From JAGBWK01 sp964544595 (lineage in GTDB: Bacteria > Bacteroidota > Bacteroidia > Bacteroidales > Muribaculaceae), in assembly GCA_964544595.1 (NCBI GenBank), contig CAZJBM010000025.1, positions 1-38,250 of the forward strand: DNA of 38,250 bases. Direction: 5' to 3'. A program made the translations under genes and the position numbers. The notes below the pieces were generated by a model. The model was given only the letters and a program-made list of their open reading frames with translations. It was not told the origin of the DNA and did no database searches. Shown here piece by piece: positions 1 through 8,700 of this stretch (its first letter is position 1; each line of letters begins with the position of its first letter).

Positions 1-850
1 TTAAATCCCAAAAATTGACTGTTAATATTTTCTTGGGACAGCAGTGCTCCATGGAGCATCCCTAACCACCAATGTATCAAGCAAATAAGTAGCGAATATG
101 GAGCGTGCGTCTTTAGGCGCACGAAAGAGTATCAACACTGTTCCACACCACGAATCATCCCCCAATCCCCTCCCCCTCGACTTTATTACTGGGTGACGGC
201 TTCAGCCGTCTAAAAGAGAATCAACCCCGCATCCTCAGATAGTAGGGATGCTCCATGGAGCATCCTCTTGATTATCAATCAGATATGGAGCATGCGTCTT
301 TAGGCGCACGAAAGAAAATCAACCCTGTGCCACACCACGAATCATCCCCCAATCCCCTCCCCCTCGACTTTATTACTGGGTGACGGCTTCAGCCGTCTAT
401 GAAATAGTATCAACCCCGCGTCCTCAGACAGTAGGGATGCTCCACGGAGCATCCTAACCACCAATGTATCAATCAAATAAGTAGCGAATATGGAGCGTGC
501 GTCTTTAGGCGCACGAAAGAGTATCAACTCTGCCTCACCTAATAGTCATCAATCTAATGAGGCGTTGTGTCCTCAGACAGTAGGGATGCTCCATGGAGCA
601 TCCTCCTGATTATCAATTAGATATAAAGCATAGGGCTTCAGCCGTCCGAAAGAGTATCAACCCTGTGCCACACCACGAATCATCCCCTAATCCCCGCCCT
701 TAACTTTATTACTGGGTGACGGCTTCAGCCGTCTATGAAAGAGAATCAACCCTGCGTCCTCAGACAGCAGGGATGCTCCATGAAGCATCCTCCTGATTAT
801 CAATCTGATATTGAGCATGGAGTTTCAGCCGTCCGTGAAAGAAAAACCTA
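1..850. repeat. Tandem array of ~190-bp composite units with three palindrome families
   Basis: No gene is convincing here. Three palindromic modules recur in a fixed order. Module A is GGATGCTCCATGGAGCATCC or a close variant (about 45-58, 246-265, 435-454, 584-603, 771-790). Module C is an ATATGGAGCGTGCG...CGCACGAAAG hairpin (96-127, 283-314, 488-519). Module B is GACGGCTTCAGCCGTC (195-210, 382-397, 718-733, with a degenerate half near 634-648). Between C and B lies a conserved linker that includes CCACACCACGAATCATC and CTTTATTACTGGGTGACGG. Spacing of module A is 201, 189, 149 and 187 bp, so the array holds about four to five units, some shortened. The array abuts the 3' end of the LRR lipoprotein gene. 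The structure suggests a REP/BIME-like or MITE-like extragenic repeat; no transposase is visible. Confidence 0.85.
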
Positions 851-1959
851 TTCACCTCTCTGATATTGTATAGTTACTTTTTGCCCATTGTAATTCCATG
901 ACCATTTTGTAAAATTCTCCGGAATGTTCGATGAATCAAACCAAGCTTTGACAACAAATAGGCCATTATACCCAGGGTTATAAGAGCAAATCAAATATGT
1001 CAGTATAGTGTTTTCAGACACGTCAAGCGATTTCAGCTTATTTTGGCTGCATGCTAACAATGTTAGCGCCGTGTTTTTAGATACGTCAAGAGCCGTGAGT
1101 TGATTATTCTCGCACCATAGTTCGGTCAGAGCAGTATTTTTAGACACGTCAAGTGATTTCAGCTGATTGGTCCTGCAAACCAATTGCGTCAGCGCCGTGT
1201 TATTTGACACGTCAAGAGAAGTGAGATGATTAAAGTAGCAATCCAACTCAATAAGCGCCGTATTTTTTGACACGTCAAGTGATGGCAGCTGATTATTGCT
1301 GCAATCCAATCGCGTCAGCTCCCTGTTTTTAGACAAGTCAAGAGAAGTGAGCAGATTGTCGTAGCAATATAACTCAATAAGCGCCGCATTTTTAGACACA
1401 TCAAGGGATTCCAACAAATTGTAGTCACAATACAACTTGGCCAACACAGTGTTTTTAGACACGTCAAGCGATTTAAGCCGATTGTCGGAGCAATACAACT
1501 CTATGAGCGCCTTGTTTTTGGTGAGATCAATGGCTCTCAACGAATTGTGGTTACACCGCAACTTGGCCAACGCCCTGCTTTTTGACACGTCAAGAGCCGT
1601 GAGACGATTGTCGGAGCAATCCAACTCAATAAGCGCAGCGTTTTGAGAGACATCAAGGGCTTCCAACTGATTGTTGCCACAATCTAAATTCCTGAGATTA
1701 GTGAAATGGCTAATTCCTCTTAATGATTTTATGGCACCCCTTATTCCATAAGGTCCTGACACATCTATTGCCATAATATTAGCTACTTCATGAGGAGTGA
1801 CGGTTTTAGCATCAGCTATATATCCTCGCTCTTGGAGAACTTCCGCGAAAACAGGGTCAATCCATTCATCCCCAACAGGAAGCGGCTCTTTATCATCACT
1901 ACATGCTACAAACATGAGCAGACTAAGGAAAAACAGCGGAGTAAAAAAATCTTATTCAT
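848..1959 (-). CDS. Leucine-rich-repeat lipoprotein, frameshifted in the signal peptide
   Basis: The open frame at 848-1915 encodes 355 residues starting MFVACSDDKE, followed by a short N-terminal domain and about 11 tandem LRRs of 21 residues (consensus L-LDVS-N-L-L-C-N-L). Repeats of this type occur in Bacteroidales surface proteins and usually mediate binding. The codons upstream of residue 1 in the same frame read as a hydrophobic stretch ending in the lipobox FVAC, but a TAA blocks it. An ATG at 1957-1959 starts the expected signal peptide (MNKIF...) in the neighbouring frame. The two frames meet at a run of seven T on the coding strand (1943-1949); one extra T would give a complete lipoprotein signal peptide. 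So the gene is off by one base in this sequence. The mature protein would be a lipid-anchored, probably surface, LRR protein. Phase variation, slippage or an assembly indel are all possible. Confidence 0.8.
1943..1949 (-). repeat. Poly(T)7 tract at the frameshift of the LRR lipoprotein gene
   Basis: Seven T on the coding strand, six bases after the ATG at 1957-1959. With eight T the start codon, hydrophobic core and lipobox Cys become one reading frame; with seven the frame ends within 18 codons. Confidence 0.6.
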
Positions 1960-2019
1960 TGTTGTAAAATATATCGGAGTTGTAAGAAACATAGGGCTTC
2001 ACCAGACTATATGCTACCG

Positions 2020-2027
2020 CAAAGTTA
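2020..2027 (-). promoter_or_regulatory. Putative -7 element of the LRR lipoprotein gene
   Basis: TAACTTTG on the minus strand matches the Bacteroidota TAnnTTTG element and lies about 60 bases upstream of the ATG at 1959. No TTTG was seen 19-21 bases further upstream, so the call is tentative. Confidence 0.4.
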
Positions 2028-2144
2028 ACATAATTTTTGATACTCACCCACTACCCCGCCAAAAATCCGCGACTTTGTAGCCTAAACACCCTGCTGCCTC
2101 CAACAATCGTGTGGCAATCAAATACGAAACCCACGCCTTCACCC

Positions 2145-2310
2145 ACCGCGAAAGAGTATCAACCTTGCGCCACACCGCAAATCATCCCCAAATCCCCTCC
2201 CCTGTGACTTTATTACTGGGTGACGGCTTCAGCCGTCTATGAAAGAGAATCAACCCCGCGTCCTCAGACAGTAGGGATGCTCCATGGAGCATCCTCTTGA
2301 CTATCAATTA
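2145..2310. repeat. Isolated copy of the composite palindromic repeat unit
   Basis: This stretch carries the linker (CCACACCGCAAATCATC and a TTTATTACTGGGTGACGG segment), module B at 2222-2237 and module A at 2275-2294, in the order and orientation of the 1-850 array. It lies in the 432-bp gap between the LRR lipoprotein gene and the next plus-strand gene. The rest of that gap (1960-2144) holds only a candidate minus-strand promoter. This copy and the array flank the LRR gene. Confidence 0.8.
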
Positions 2311-2366
2311 AATAAGAAGCGCTACGCCACCTTTCAATGCCATAGAAGAATTATAAAAAAAAATTG

Positions 2367-2374
2367 TAAATTTG
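2367..2374 (+). promoter_or_regulatory. Putative -7 element of the propeptide-like gene
   Basis: TAAATTTG matches the Bacteroidota TAnnTTTG element. It lies 17 bases before the ATG at 2392, which would leave only a very short leader. No clear TTTG -33 box is visible. Confidence 0.4.
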
Positions 2375-2391
2375 CACAAATAAATTCGCGT

Positions 2392-3141
2392 ATGGAAAAA
2401 GTTATATCTCTCATTTTCCTCACAATAGCTGCATTGGGAAACACAGCGCTGCAAGCTCAACATATTTTTGACTACGAAACAGGACAATATATTGAAGGAG
2501 ACCCTGCAGACCATACATACTGGCCTATCGCCAATACCACTTCGACAGAAGATGGACGCACGGATGAATATTGCATACGATATGCAGTTATAATGGATTC
2601 GCCATGGTATGAAAATTGTGTAAGATGGTTCATACCGGGTATGGTTTATTCTGATTGGGTGGGATTACCCGAAGTACCAGTTGATGGCTATTCATTTACA
2701 CTCCCTGATGGATACAAAAGTATAAATATTACAATTTTAGAGACTGAATACAAAGACTATAACTATGAACTTCAGCCGTCGTTACCACCTGTTGCTGGTG
2801 ATGATTCGCAAAGATTTGTGGATATAGAGCCTTATGAGGGTTTCTTTCCTAACGCTACCTTTTGTAACAATGGCGTTGGTAAGTTTAGAGATACGTATAT
2901 TGCGTATGTAGGAATCCGACCGGTTGCTTACGACTATCAAAATAAAATAGTTCGAGCATATTCTCGTATTAAGAGCAAAATAGAATACAGCAAGGAAAGT
3001 GCGAGTGCACCAAATGTGGTAAATGATGATAATGCTGAGCCACAGTACTATTCACTGCAAGGACTACAAATTAAAGACCCTCAAAAGGGCAATATGTATA
3101 TAGTGCGTAGAGGTTCTCAAGTAACAAAAATCATCTATTAA
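2392..3141 (+). CDS. Secreted protein resembling a gingipain-type (C25) propeptide, without a protease domain
   Basis: The 249-aa protein starts at the ATG at 2392; the open frame extends upstream into repeat DNA, but only this start gives a signal peptide (residues 1-23, ending LQAQ). Residues about 95-200 resemble the propeptide domain of C25 cysteine proteases: a strand-rich segment (SINITILETEYKDY), a prolyl linker (QPSLPPV), then FFPNATF...FRDTYIAYVGIRPVAYDYQNKIVRAYSRI, matching the family pattern of R-x-Y followed by P-V-x-Y-x-P/Q-x...L-x-V/A-Y-x-R-I. No catalytic domain follows; a short linker leads to a tail (residues 219-249, YYSLQGLQI...) of the YY-LQG type seen at the C-terminus of many secreted Bacteroidales proteins. 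The family assignment is from pattern memory. It may be a stand-alone protease inhibitor or chaperone, or a remnant of a larger protease. Confidence 0.6.
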   Translation: MEKVISLIFLTIAALGNTALQAQHIFDYETGQYIEGDPADHTYWPIANTTSTEDGRTDEYCIRYAVIMDSPWYENCVRWFIPGMVYSDWVGLPEVPVDGYSFTLPDGYKSINITILETEYKDYNYELQPSLPPVAGDDSQRFVDIEPYEGFFPNATFCNNGVGKFRDTYIAYVGIRPVAYDYQNKIVRAYSRIKSKIEYSKESASAPNVVNDDNAEPQYYSLQGLQIKDPQKGNMYIVRRGSQVTKIIY

Positions 3142-3235
3142 AAAATAGAGCCTGTCGGAATTTTCTTTGCCTGACAGAAGCGCCAAGGCGATGACAGCGA
3201 ATCAACTGGAGGATATGACAGTTGCGAAAAGACGC

Positions 3236-3712
3236 TTATATGCTAATTTGGGATTTTATGTAATCAACCATTTGTTTGGGTTGATTACAGCTGAGCACAT
3301 ACTTGTCCCCGTTCTTCATGCGGACGAGAAAGCAATCCGAGGCTTTGCCGTAAAACGCGTAATAGCGGCCTATATCCCCTTCTTTGAAAATGCCCCAGTA
3401 CCCCATAAAGCCGCCTGAACCACAGATTCTTATAGCACCCATAGTGGGCTGGAAAAGCTCCACGCTCGCCACATTTCGCATCAGTATCTTCTTGCTCCGT
3501 AAAAGGCTGCCCATAACAATATATTCGCTGTCAGCTTTAATGTATGCGGCTCCAAAAAACAACATCGAAATATAAAGGACGAGTAAAATAGCTAACAGCG
3601 AGAAAAAGGCAGCTGCTTCTTTTACGGTTGCGACACATGCCACAAGCAACGCACCCGACAGCACGGCTGTAAGGACTGTTGCAAATCGGCTATATGAAAT
3701 TTTAGATTTCAT
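3236..3712 (-). CDS. Small membrane protein with two TM helices and a bacterial PH-like domain
   Basis: 158 aa. Two hydrophobic helices lie at about residues 10-30 and 35-56 with a very short loop, followed by a soluble domain (about 58-155). That domain (YIKADSEYIVMGS..., then RNVASVELFQP, ending RMKNGDKYVLSCNQPKQMVDYI) has the character of bacterial PH (bPH) domains found in small integral membrane proteins of unknown role. The second half likely faces the cytoplasm. It is a lone gene, convergent with the propeptide-like gene and divergent from the Crp/Fnr gene. No specific function can be assigned. Confidence 0.7.
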   Translation of the reverse strand: MKSKISYSRFATVLTAVLSGALLVACVATVKEAAAFFSLLAILLVLYISMLFFGAAYIKADSEYIVMGSLLRSKKILMRNVASVELFQPTMGAIRICGSGGFMGYWGIFKEGDIGRYYAFYGKASDCFLVRMKNGDKYVLSCNQPKQMVDYIKSQISI

Positions 3713-3924
3713 AAATAATGGGAGATTTATAGCGCGAAGATACGTATAATCCCCGACATTTCAAAGAAATACCTCCAAGTCATTGACGCGTTGTCAAGCG
3801 GCTCTACAATGCAGGCGTAAGCCGTTTGCGGTATATAGCCTTCGCCTGGCCTGATCGGGTGAACTTTTGTTGCCGCATTATGTTAAATAAATAGTAAATA
3901 ACATATTTTAAGTCAATTTTAGCC

Positions 3925-4611
3925 ATGGATAAGATGTATGAATTACTGATGGGGCTCCCACTGTTTGCCGGAGTGACTAAGGAGCGTATGCTCGAAGTCG
4001 TGGGGAAAACCAAATTTCATTTTCTGAAATACTCCGCGGGCGAGACACTGGTGTTGCCCGGGCAGCAGTGCACACATCTGAAATTCGTCATCTCAGGCTC
4101 GGTGAAATCGAGCATTACCAATGCCGACGGCCGCTTCGTTGTCACGCAAACCCTTAAAGCACCCGCCGTTATAGCACCTGAATACATATTCGGGCGCGTC
4201 ACCATTTATCCATGCAAAGTCGTGACGCTCGAAACCACGAGCATCCTGCAGATCGAGAAATCTGAATACCTCAAAATACTCAACTCCGATCAGATTTTCC
4301 TCTTCAACTTCCTTAATCAGCTCTCTATGAACGCCCAGAAGGCGGTCGACGGCGTTCTCGCCGTGGCTACCGGAAGCCTTGAGGAGCGTATAGCCTTCTG
4401 GATCGTGGCCCTAACCCAGCGGGGCGCCACCGACATCGCGCTCAGCTGCCGTCAGCGCGACCTCTATTCGCTCTTCGGGGTGCAGAGGTCGTCGTTTATC
4501 GCGACGCTTGACTCTCTCAAAGAGCGTGGCATCATTGACTACAACCAAAACGAGATCCGCATCAACAACCGCTCCGAGCTCGTCAAAATCATCCTTGCCC
4601 ACACCGAATAG
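3925..4611 (+). CDS. Crp/Fnr family transcriptional regulator
   Basis: 228 aa, full length for the family. Residues about 12-110 form the cyclic-nucleotide-binding-type beta-roll (LPLFAGVTKERM, YSAGETLVLPGQ, FVISGSVK), followed by the dimerisation helix and a C-terminal winged helix (about 165-220; SCRQRDLYSLFGVQRSSF as recognition region, LKERGIIDYNQNEIRI as wing). There is no Fnr-type N-terminal cysteine cluster, so an Fe-S oxygen sensor is unlikely; the ligand is unknown. Its last 23 bases overlap the 3' end of the convergent SGNH hydrolase gene. The target is not evident from position. Confidence 0.85.
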   Translation: MDKMYELLMGLPLFAGVTKERMLEVVGKTKFHFLKYSAGETLVLPGQQCTHLKFVISGSVKSSITNADGRFVVTQTLKAPAVIAPEYIFGRVTIYPCKVVTLETTSILQIEKSEYLKILNSDQIFLFNFLNQLSMNAQKAVDGVLAVATGSLEERIAFWIVALTQRGATDIALSCRQRDLYSLFGVQRSSFIATLDSLKERGIIDYNQNEIRINNRSELVKIILAHTE

Positions 4612-5366
4612 CGTCGACCGCTTCCAGCATCCTTTTGGCTATGAACAGTTTAGCCTCGTTCTCAAAATGGATGTGATCGGTGTGCATAAATCGCTTTTTC
4701 TTTACTATCTCATCAATGTCGAGGAGCGTGACGCCGCTTGCGCTCGCTCCCGCTACCTTGCGAATAATTTCATTCTTGCGGTCGGTGACGCGATTGATTT
4801 CCTCATCGGGCACCTCCCTCCTCACGCCTGCCTTGAACAGCGCCCTATGGAGTCGCCGACCGAACAAACGTCTCTCTAACTTATTGATTTTCTGCGGTAT
4901 CACCGAGCTAAAAACCGTCTCCAAAACTATATTGGCGCAATGCTGCCGTAAATATGCGAGCAGGCACTTCAGATCATTCTCAAACTTCTCAAAATCATGC
5001 TCTGCATACTCCTCCCCCGTCTTCCCGACGCGGCCGTGATGACCCATCTGCACGAATATCACGTTGTAGTCGTAGCAGCTGTTGTTGAAAAAGCCATCTA
5101 TCTGATTTACAAACAATTCGTCGTCGAGCGCCGACGAGCTTCCGATCAAATCGACAGGCGCATCTGCTATCCGGGCGAACGTGCTTCTGACCATGCGGGC
5201 GGTGCTGTCGCCGATTATAAGGTATCGCTTTGAGGAGGGCGAAGCTGCTTGGTTAGCGTTGTCAATCCATGTATTGCCCCACTCTACAGCCTCGCGGTAT
5301 TTAGGCGTGTTATATATATATATATATATCAGTCAGCAAGTTACGGTAAGATTCAATGTTTTTCAT
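4589..5366 (-). CDS. SGNH/GDSL-family hydrolase, held out of frame by a (TA)n tract
   Basis: The canonical-start frame (4589-5194, 201 aa) lacks the N-terminal serine block, but the same frame stays open upstream to 5332 and encodes RYLIIGDSTARMVRS: the GDS nucleophile block. No ATG, GTG or TTG lies in that extension. The proper start appears to be the ATG at 5364-5366 in another frame; it reads MKNIESYRNLLTDIYIYI and then stops inside a (TA)n run (5311-5329). One more TA unit, or two fewer, joins the frames into about 259 aa: MKNIESYRNLL...NTPKYREAVEWGNTWIDN...IIGDSTAR...IFVQMGHHG...TDHIHF. The last element supplies the Asp-His pair of block V. Such hydrolases remove or modify ester groups, often acetyl groups on surface glycans; no signal peptide is seen. 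The gene is off in this sequence. It is divergent from tamB. Confidence 0.75.
5311..5329 (-). repeat. Dinucleotide (TA)9.5 microsatellite within the SGNH hydrolase coding region
   Basis: Nineteen alternating bases sit about 13 codons after the ATG of the SGNH hydrolase gene. A change of one unit shifts the frame by two bases; n+1 or n-2 units restore a full-length gene. This arrangement is the classic form of a contingency locus. Confidence 0.85.
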
Positions 5367-5463
5367 CCTTCATAATCAATTTTTGCGCCGACCGGTCATC
5401 GAAGCGCCTTTTGTCAATCGCGAAGATAGACTTTTTCAGTCATATTTATGAAAAAAACAGTGA

Positions 5464-5617
5464 CATTAATGCGCGTTTAGCGCATTTTTAACGCGCTTTT
5501 TGACCATTTTTACGCGCTTTTTGCGCATTTTTAGCGCGTAAAAGTGCACAAAACGCGCACAAAACGCGCGTTTTTGCACCATTTTTTGCGCGTTTTGACG
5601 CTTAAAAACGCAAATTT
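5464..5617. other. Divergent intergenic segment with alternating GCGC cores and T/A tracts
   Basis: About 150 bp between the SGNH hydrolase start and tamB contain roughly ten CGCG/GCGC-type cores separated by runs of four to six T or A (for example ACGCGCTTTTT, TTTTTGCGCATTTTT, AAAACGCGCACAAAACGCGC). Many are arranged as short inverted repeats such as ACGCGCT with AGCGCGT. Coding potential is nil. The segment lies upstream of the tamB promoter candidate and could bind a nucleoid or regulatory protein, or form cruciforms. Confidence 0.6.
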
Positions 5618-5653
5618 TTGCTCTCAGATAAACTGATTTTCGTAAATATTTGT

Positions 5654-5661
5654 TAAGTTTG
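5654..5661 (+). promoter_or_regulatory. Putative -7 element of tamB
   Basis: TAAGTTTG matches TAnnTTTG and lies about 82 bases before the tamB ATG. No good TTTG is spaced 19-21 bases upstream, so it is a candidate only. Confidence 0.4.
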
Positions 5662-5743
5662 TGGTCAATTTGAAGTTGAGTCTACAACCTTTTTTTTCAA
5701 CTATCACACCCAGCCGCTTCGGCAGGACGAGGGAAATATAACT

Positions 5744-8700
5744 ATGAAAATAGTGCGCAAAATCTTAAAAATTCTCACATGGAGCATTATATCGCTGCTC
5801 CTACTCGTAATTATAGCTATATCACTTATTTACGTTCCGGCCGTTCAGGACTTTGTCGTGTCTAAGGTGCTGGCTAAGGTCAACGAGGGGAGCGACATGC
5901 ACATAGGCGTGGAGCGTCTGCGCCTTTCATTCCCCCTCTCGGTAGAGCTTAAGGGCGTTGAGATCATGCAGCAGGGCGACACGATGCTGACGCTCGACCG
6001 CGCAAACGTGAGCGTGGCGCTGATGCCTCTTTTCAAGGGGAACGTGGCCGCGACAGGCATCTTCGCCGACGACGTATTTTTCAAGTCAGGTACCCCTGAC
6101 TCAATAACTTACCTGCGCGCCAACCTCTCGCGTCTGCGCTTAGACCGCGCTGTAGTGGCGCTATCGTCGAGCCACGTCGACGCGGGCAACATTTCGCTCG
6201 AAGGGGGCGACATAAGTATCGCCCTTAAGAACGACACAACGCCTCCAACCCCGCCGACAGATATGCCCTGGAACATTGATATTGAGTCGGTTAAGCTCTC
6301 TGACATCGCATACCGAATGACAATGGAATCGACCATAGAATCGGTCGACGCCAATCTGTCGCTACTCACCCTCGCGCACGCGGGCATTAACCTCGCCGAC
6401 CACAAAATCAACATAGGGGACATAGGCATAGCGGGTTTCTCGGGCCAGGTGTTCACCTCGCCAGTGCCGGTAGAGGTGCCTGAAGCTCCCGCCGACACCT
6501 TCCCCACGAAGCCCTACGACATCGCGATCCAGACCATGCGGCTCGCCGACGCCGACCTTCTCTACGCCGTGAAAGGCGCGAAACCGCTTCCGGGCCTCGA
6601 CTTCAACTATCTTCAGCTCAGCGATATAGCCATAGATGTTGATTCGTTTGCCATGCAAGGCACTTCAATATCCGTGCCTCTCAAGCGACTATACGCCTCA
6701 GAGCGCTCAGGCCTCAACATCGACGCGAGTGGCTACTTCGCCATGGACTCCACCGAGATCCGCGCCGAAGGGTTCCACATACTCTCCCGCGGATCATCAA
6801 TCGACCTATCAGCCATCTATGGCCTTACCGCCGACGCCACCCAAGCTCCCCTGCAAGCCAACTTAGCCGCCGAAATCGCCCCATACGACATCACGCTCGC
6901 TGAGCCGTCGCTCAAACCGATGATCAGCGCGTTGCCGCGCAACCGCAAGCTACGCCTCCAGCTCGACCTCGTAGGCACGCTCGCCGACCTCAACCTGCGC
7001 TCCGCATCGGCCTCAATGGCAGGCTATTGGGACATCAAAGCCTCAGGCAAGCTCCGCGATATGGACAACTTCGACAACGCCGTCGGCAACGTCAACATCT
7101 CGGGCAACATGGTCAACCTCAACTTCGCGAAGCCCATGCTTCTCGACAAAGCGTCGCAAAGCTCGATAAATCTACCCCCATTCAAAATCGCCGGAGCCGC
7201 GAAGCTCAACAGAGGCCTTATCGACGGCAACGTGAAGGTGACATCGGGGGGCGGCGACGTGGCTCTCGACGCGAGCTGGAACAATCGCCGCACAGCCTAC
7301 GACATCGACCTCCGCGCGCGCAAATTCCCTGTCAACTCGTTCATGCCCGGCCTTGGAGTCGGCGTCACCACGGCCGATCTGAAAGTCAAAGGGGAAGGGC
7401 TCGACGTGTTCTCATCCAAAACCCGCATCGGGGCCGACGTGAATCTCGCCGAGACATCGTACAACAAATATCCGCTGCGCAACCTTTCGCTCGCCGGCAC
7501 TCTCGTCGACGGGCAAGCGAAAGTGATGCTCGCCTCGGCAAATCCGGGCGTCGACCTGCACGTCAACGCCGAGGGCAACCTATTTGGCGACACCTATAAC
7601 TGGACCCTATCAGGCGACATCGCCGACCTCGACCTCCACGCCCTCGGCGTGATGGACTCGACGATGAACGTGAAAATGGCTTTCGACGGCCGTGCCGCCT
7701 ACGCCACCAAGTCGGGGGCGATCGACGCGGAGCTTGATTTCCCGTCGTTTGACATACTTTACGGCTCGACGCGCATACAGGGGGACAACCTCTTCACCAC
7801 ATTCCTGACCAACGACTCCGCAACCGAAGCGGTCATTTCAAACAACGACTTCAACTTTGACTTCACCTCCAGCGAGAAACTGAGCGCGATACTCGCCCGC
7901 ACGGATTCTATCTCCGCTACGATCAACCGGACGTTTGACCTGCGCAACGTAGACGTGATAGGCTTCCAGAAAGCATTGCCTCCATTCCGGCTGACAGTCG
8001 ACGCCGGCACGGATAATGTAATAAGCCAGTACTTATCAGAGACAGGCACCACATTCCGCTCGGTGAAACTCGTCGCCACAAACGACTCAATAATCACACT
8101 CGACGCCAAAGTCGACACCCTCGCCGTGGGCGACACTCGCATCGACAACATCGACTTCAACGCCTATCAGCGCGACCAGTATCTGCGCTACCGACTCATC
8201 GTCAACAACGAGCCGGGCACACTCGACGAGTTCGCCAAGATACAGGCCAACGGCTATATAGCCGAAGATAAGCTATCGCTGTTCCTCTCACAGAAAAACA
8301 TCAAGGGGGAAACAGGATATAACCTGGGCGCAATGGTCACCTTGCGCGACTCCACCTTCATGCTCAAGCTCGTTCCCTACAAGCCAACGATCGCATACAA
8401 AAACTGGACTGTCAACTCCGACAACTATATCATCTACAACTACCTCCACCCGCGCGTAGACGCCAACCTTATCATGCAGAACGATGAGAGCAAACTGCAT
8501 ATATACACCCGCACCGACAGCGTCAACGTCGACGGCTCGCTGACACCCCGCGAACGCCTCTATGTAGATATCGACCAGATACACATACAAGACTGGCTCG
8601 CCCTCAACCCCTACGCGCCCCCGATGAAGGGAGATCTCTCGGCGAAAATAAATATCGGCCAGGCCGGAAACGACATAAACGGCTCAGGCACAATCACGCT

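Noticed and set aside
342..527. 61-aa minus-strand ORF inside the repeat array
   Set aside because: It lies fully in palindromic repeats, overlaps modules A, B and C, and has no start context or protein-like composition.
1..850. CRISPR array
   Set aside because: The repeated units are long, contain several palindromes and have conserved linkers; there are no uniform unique spacers and no cas genes.
3167..3418. 83-aa plus-strand ORF
   Set aside because: It is mostly antisense to the PH-domain membrane protein, which has clear TM helices and codon structure.
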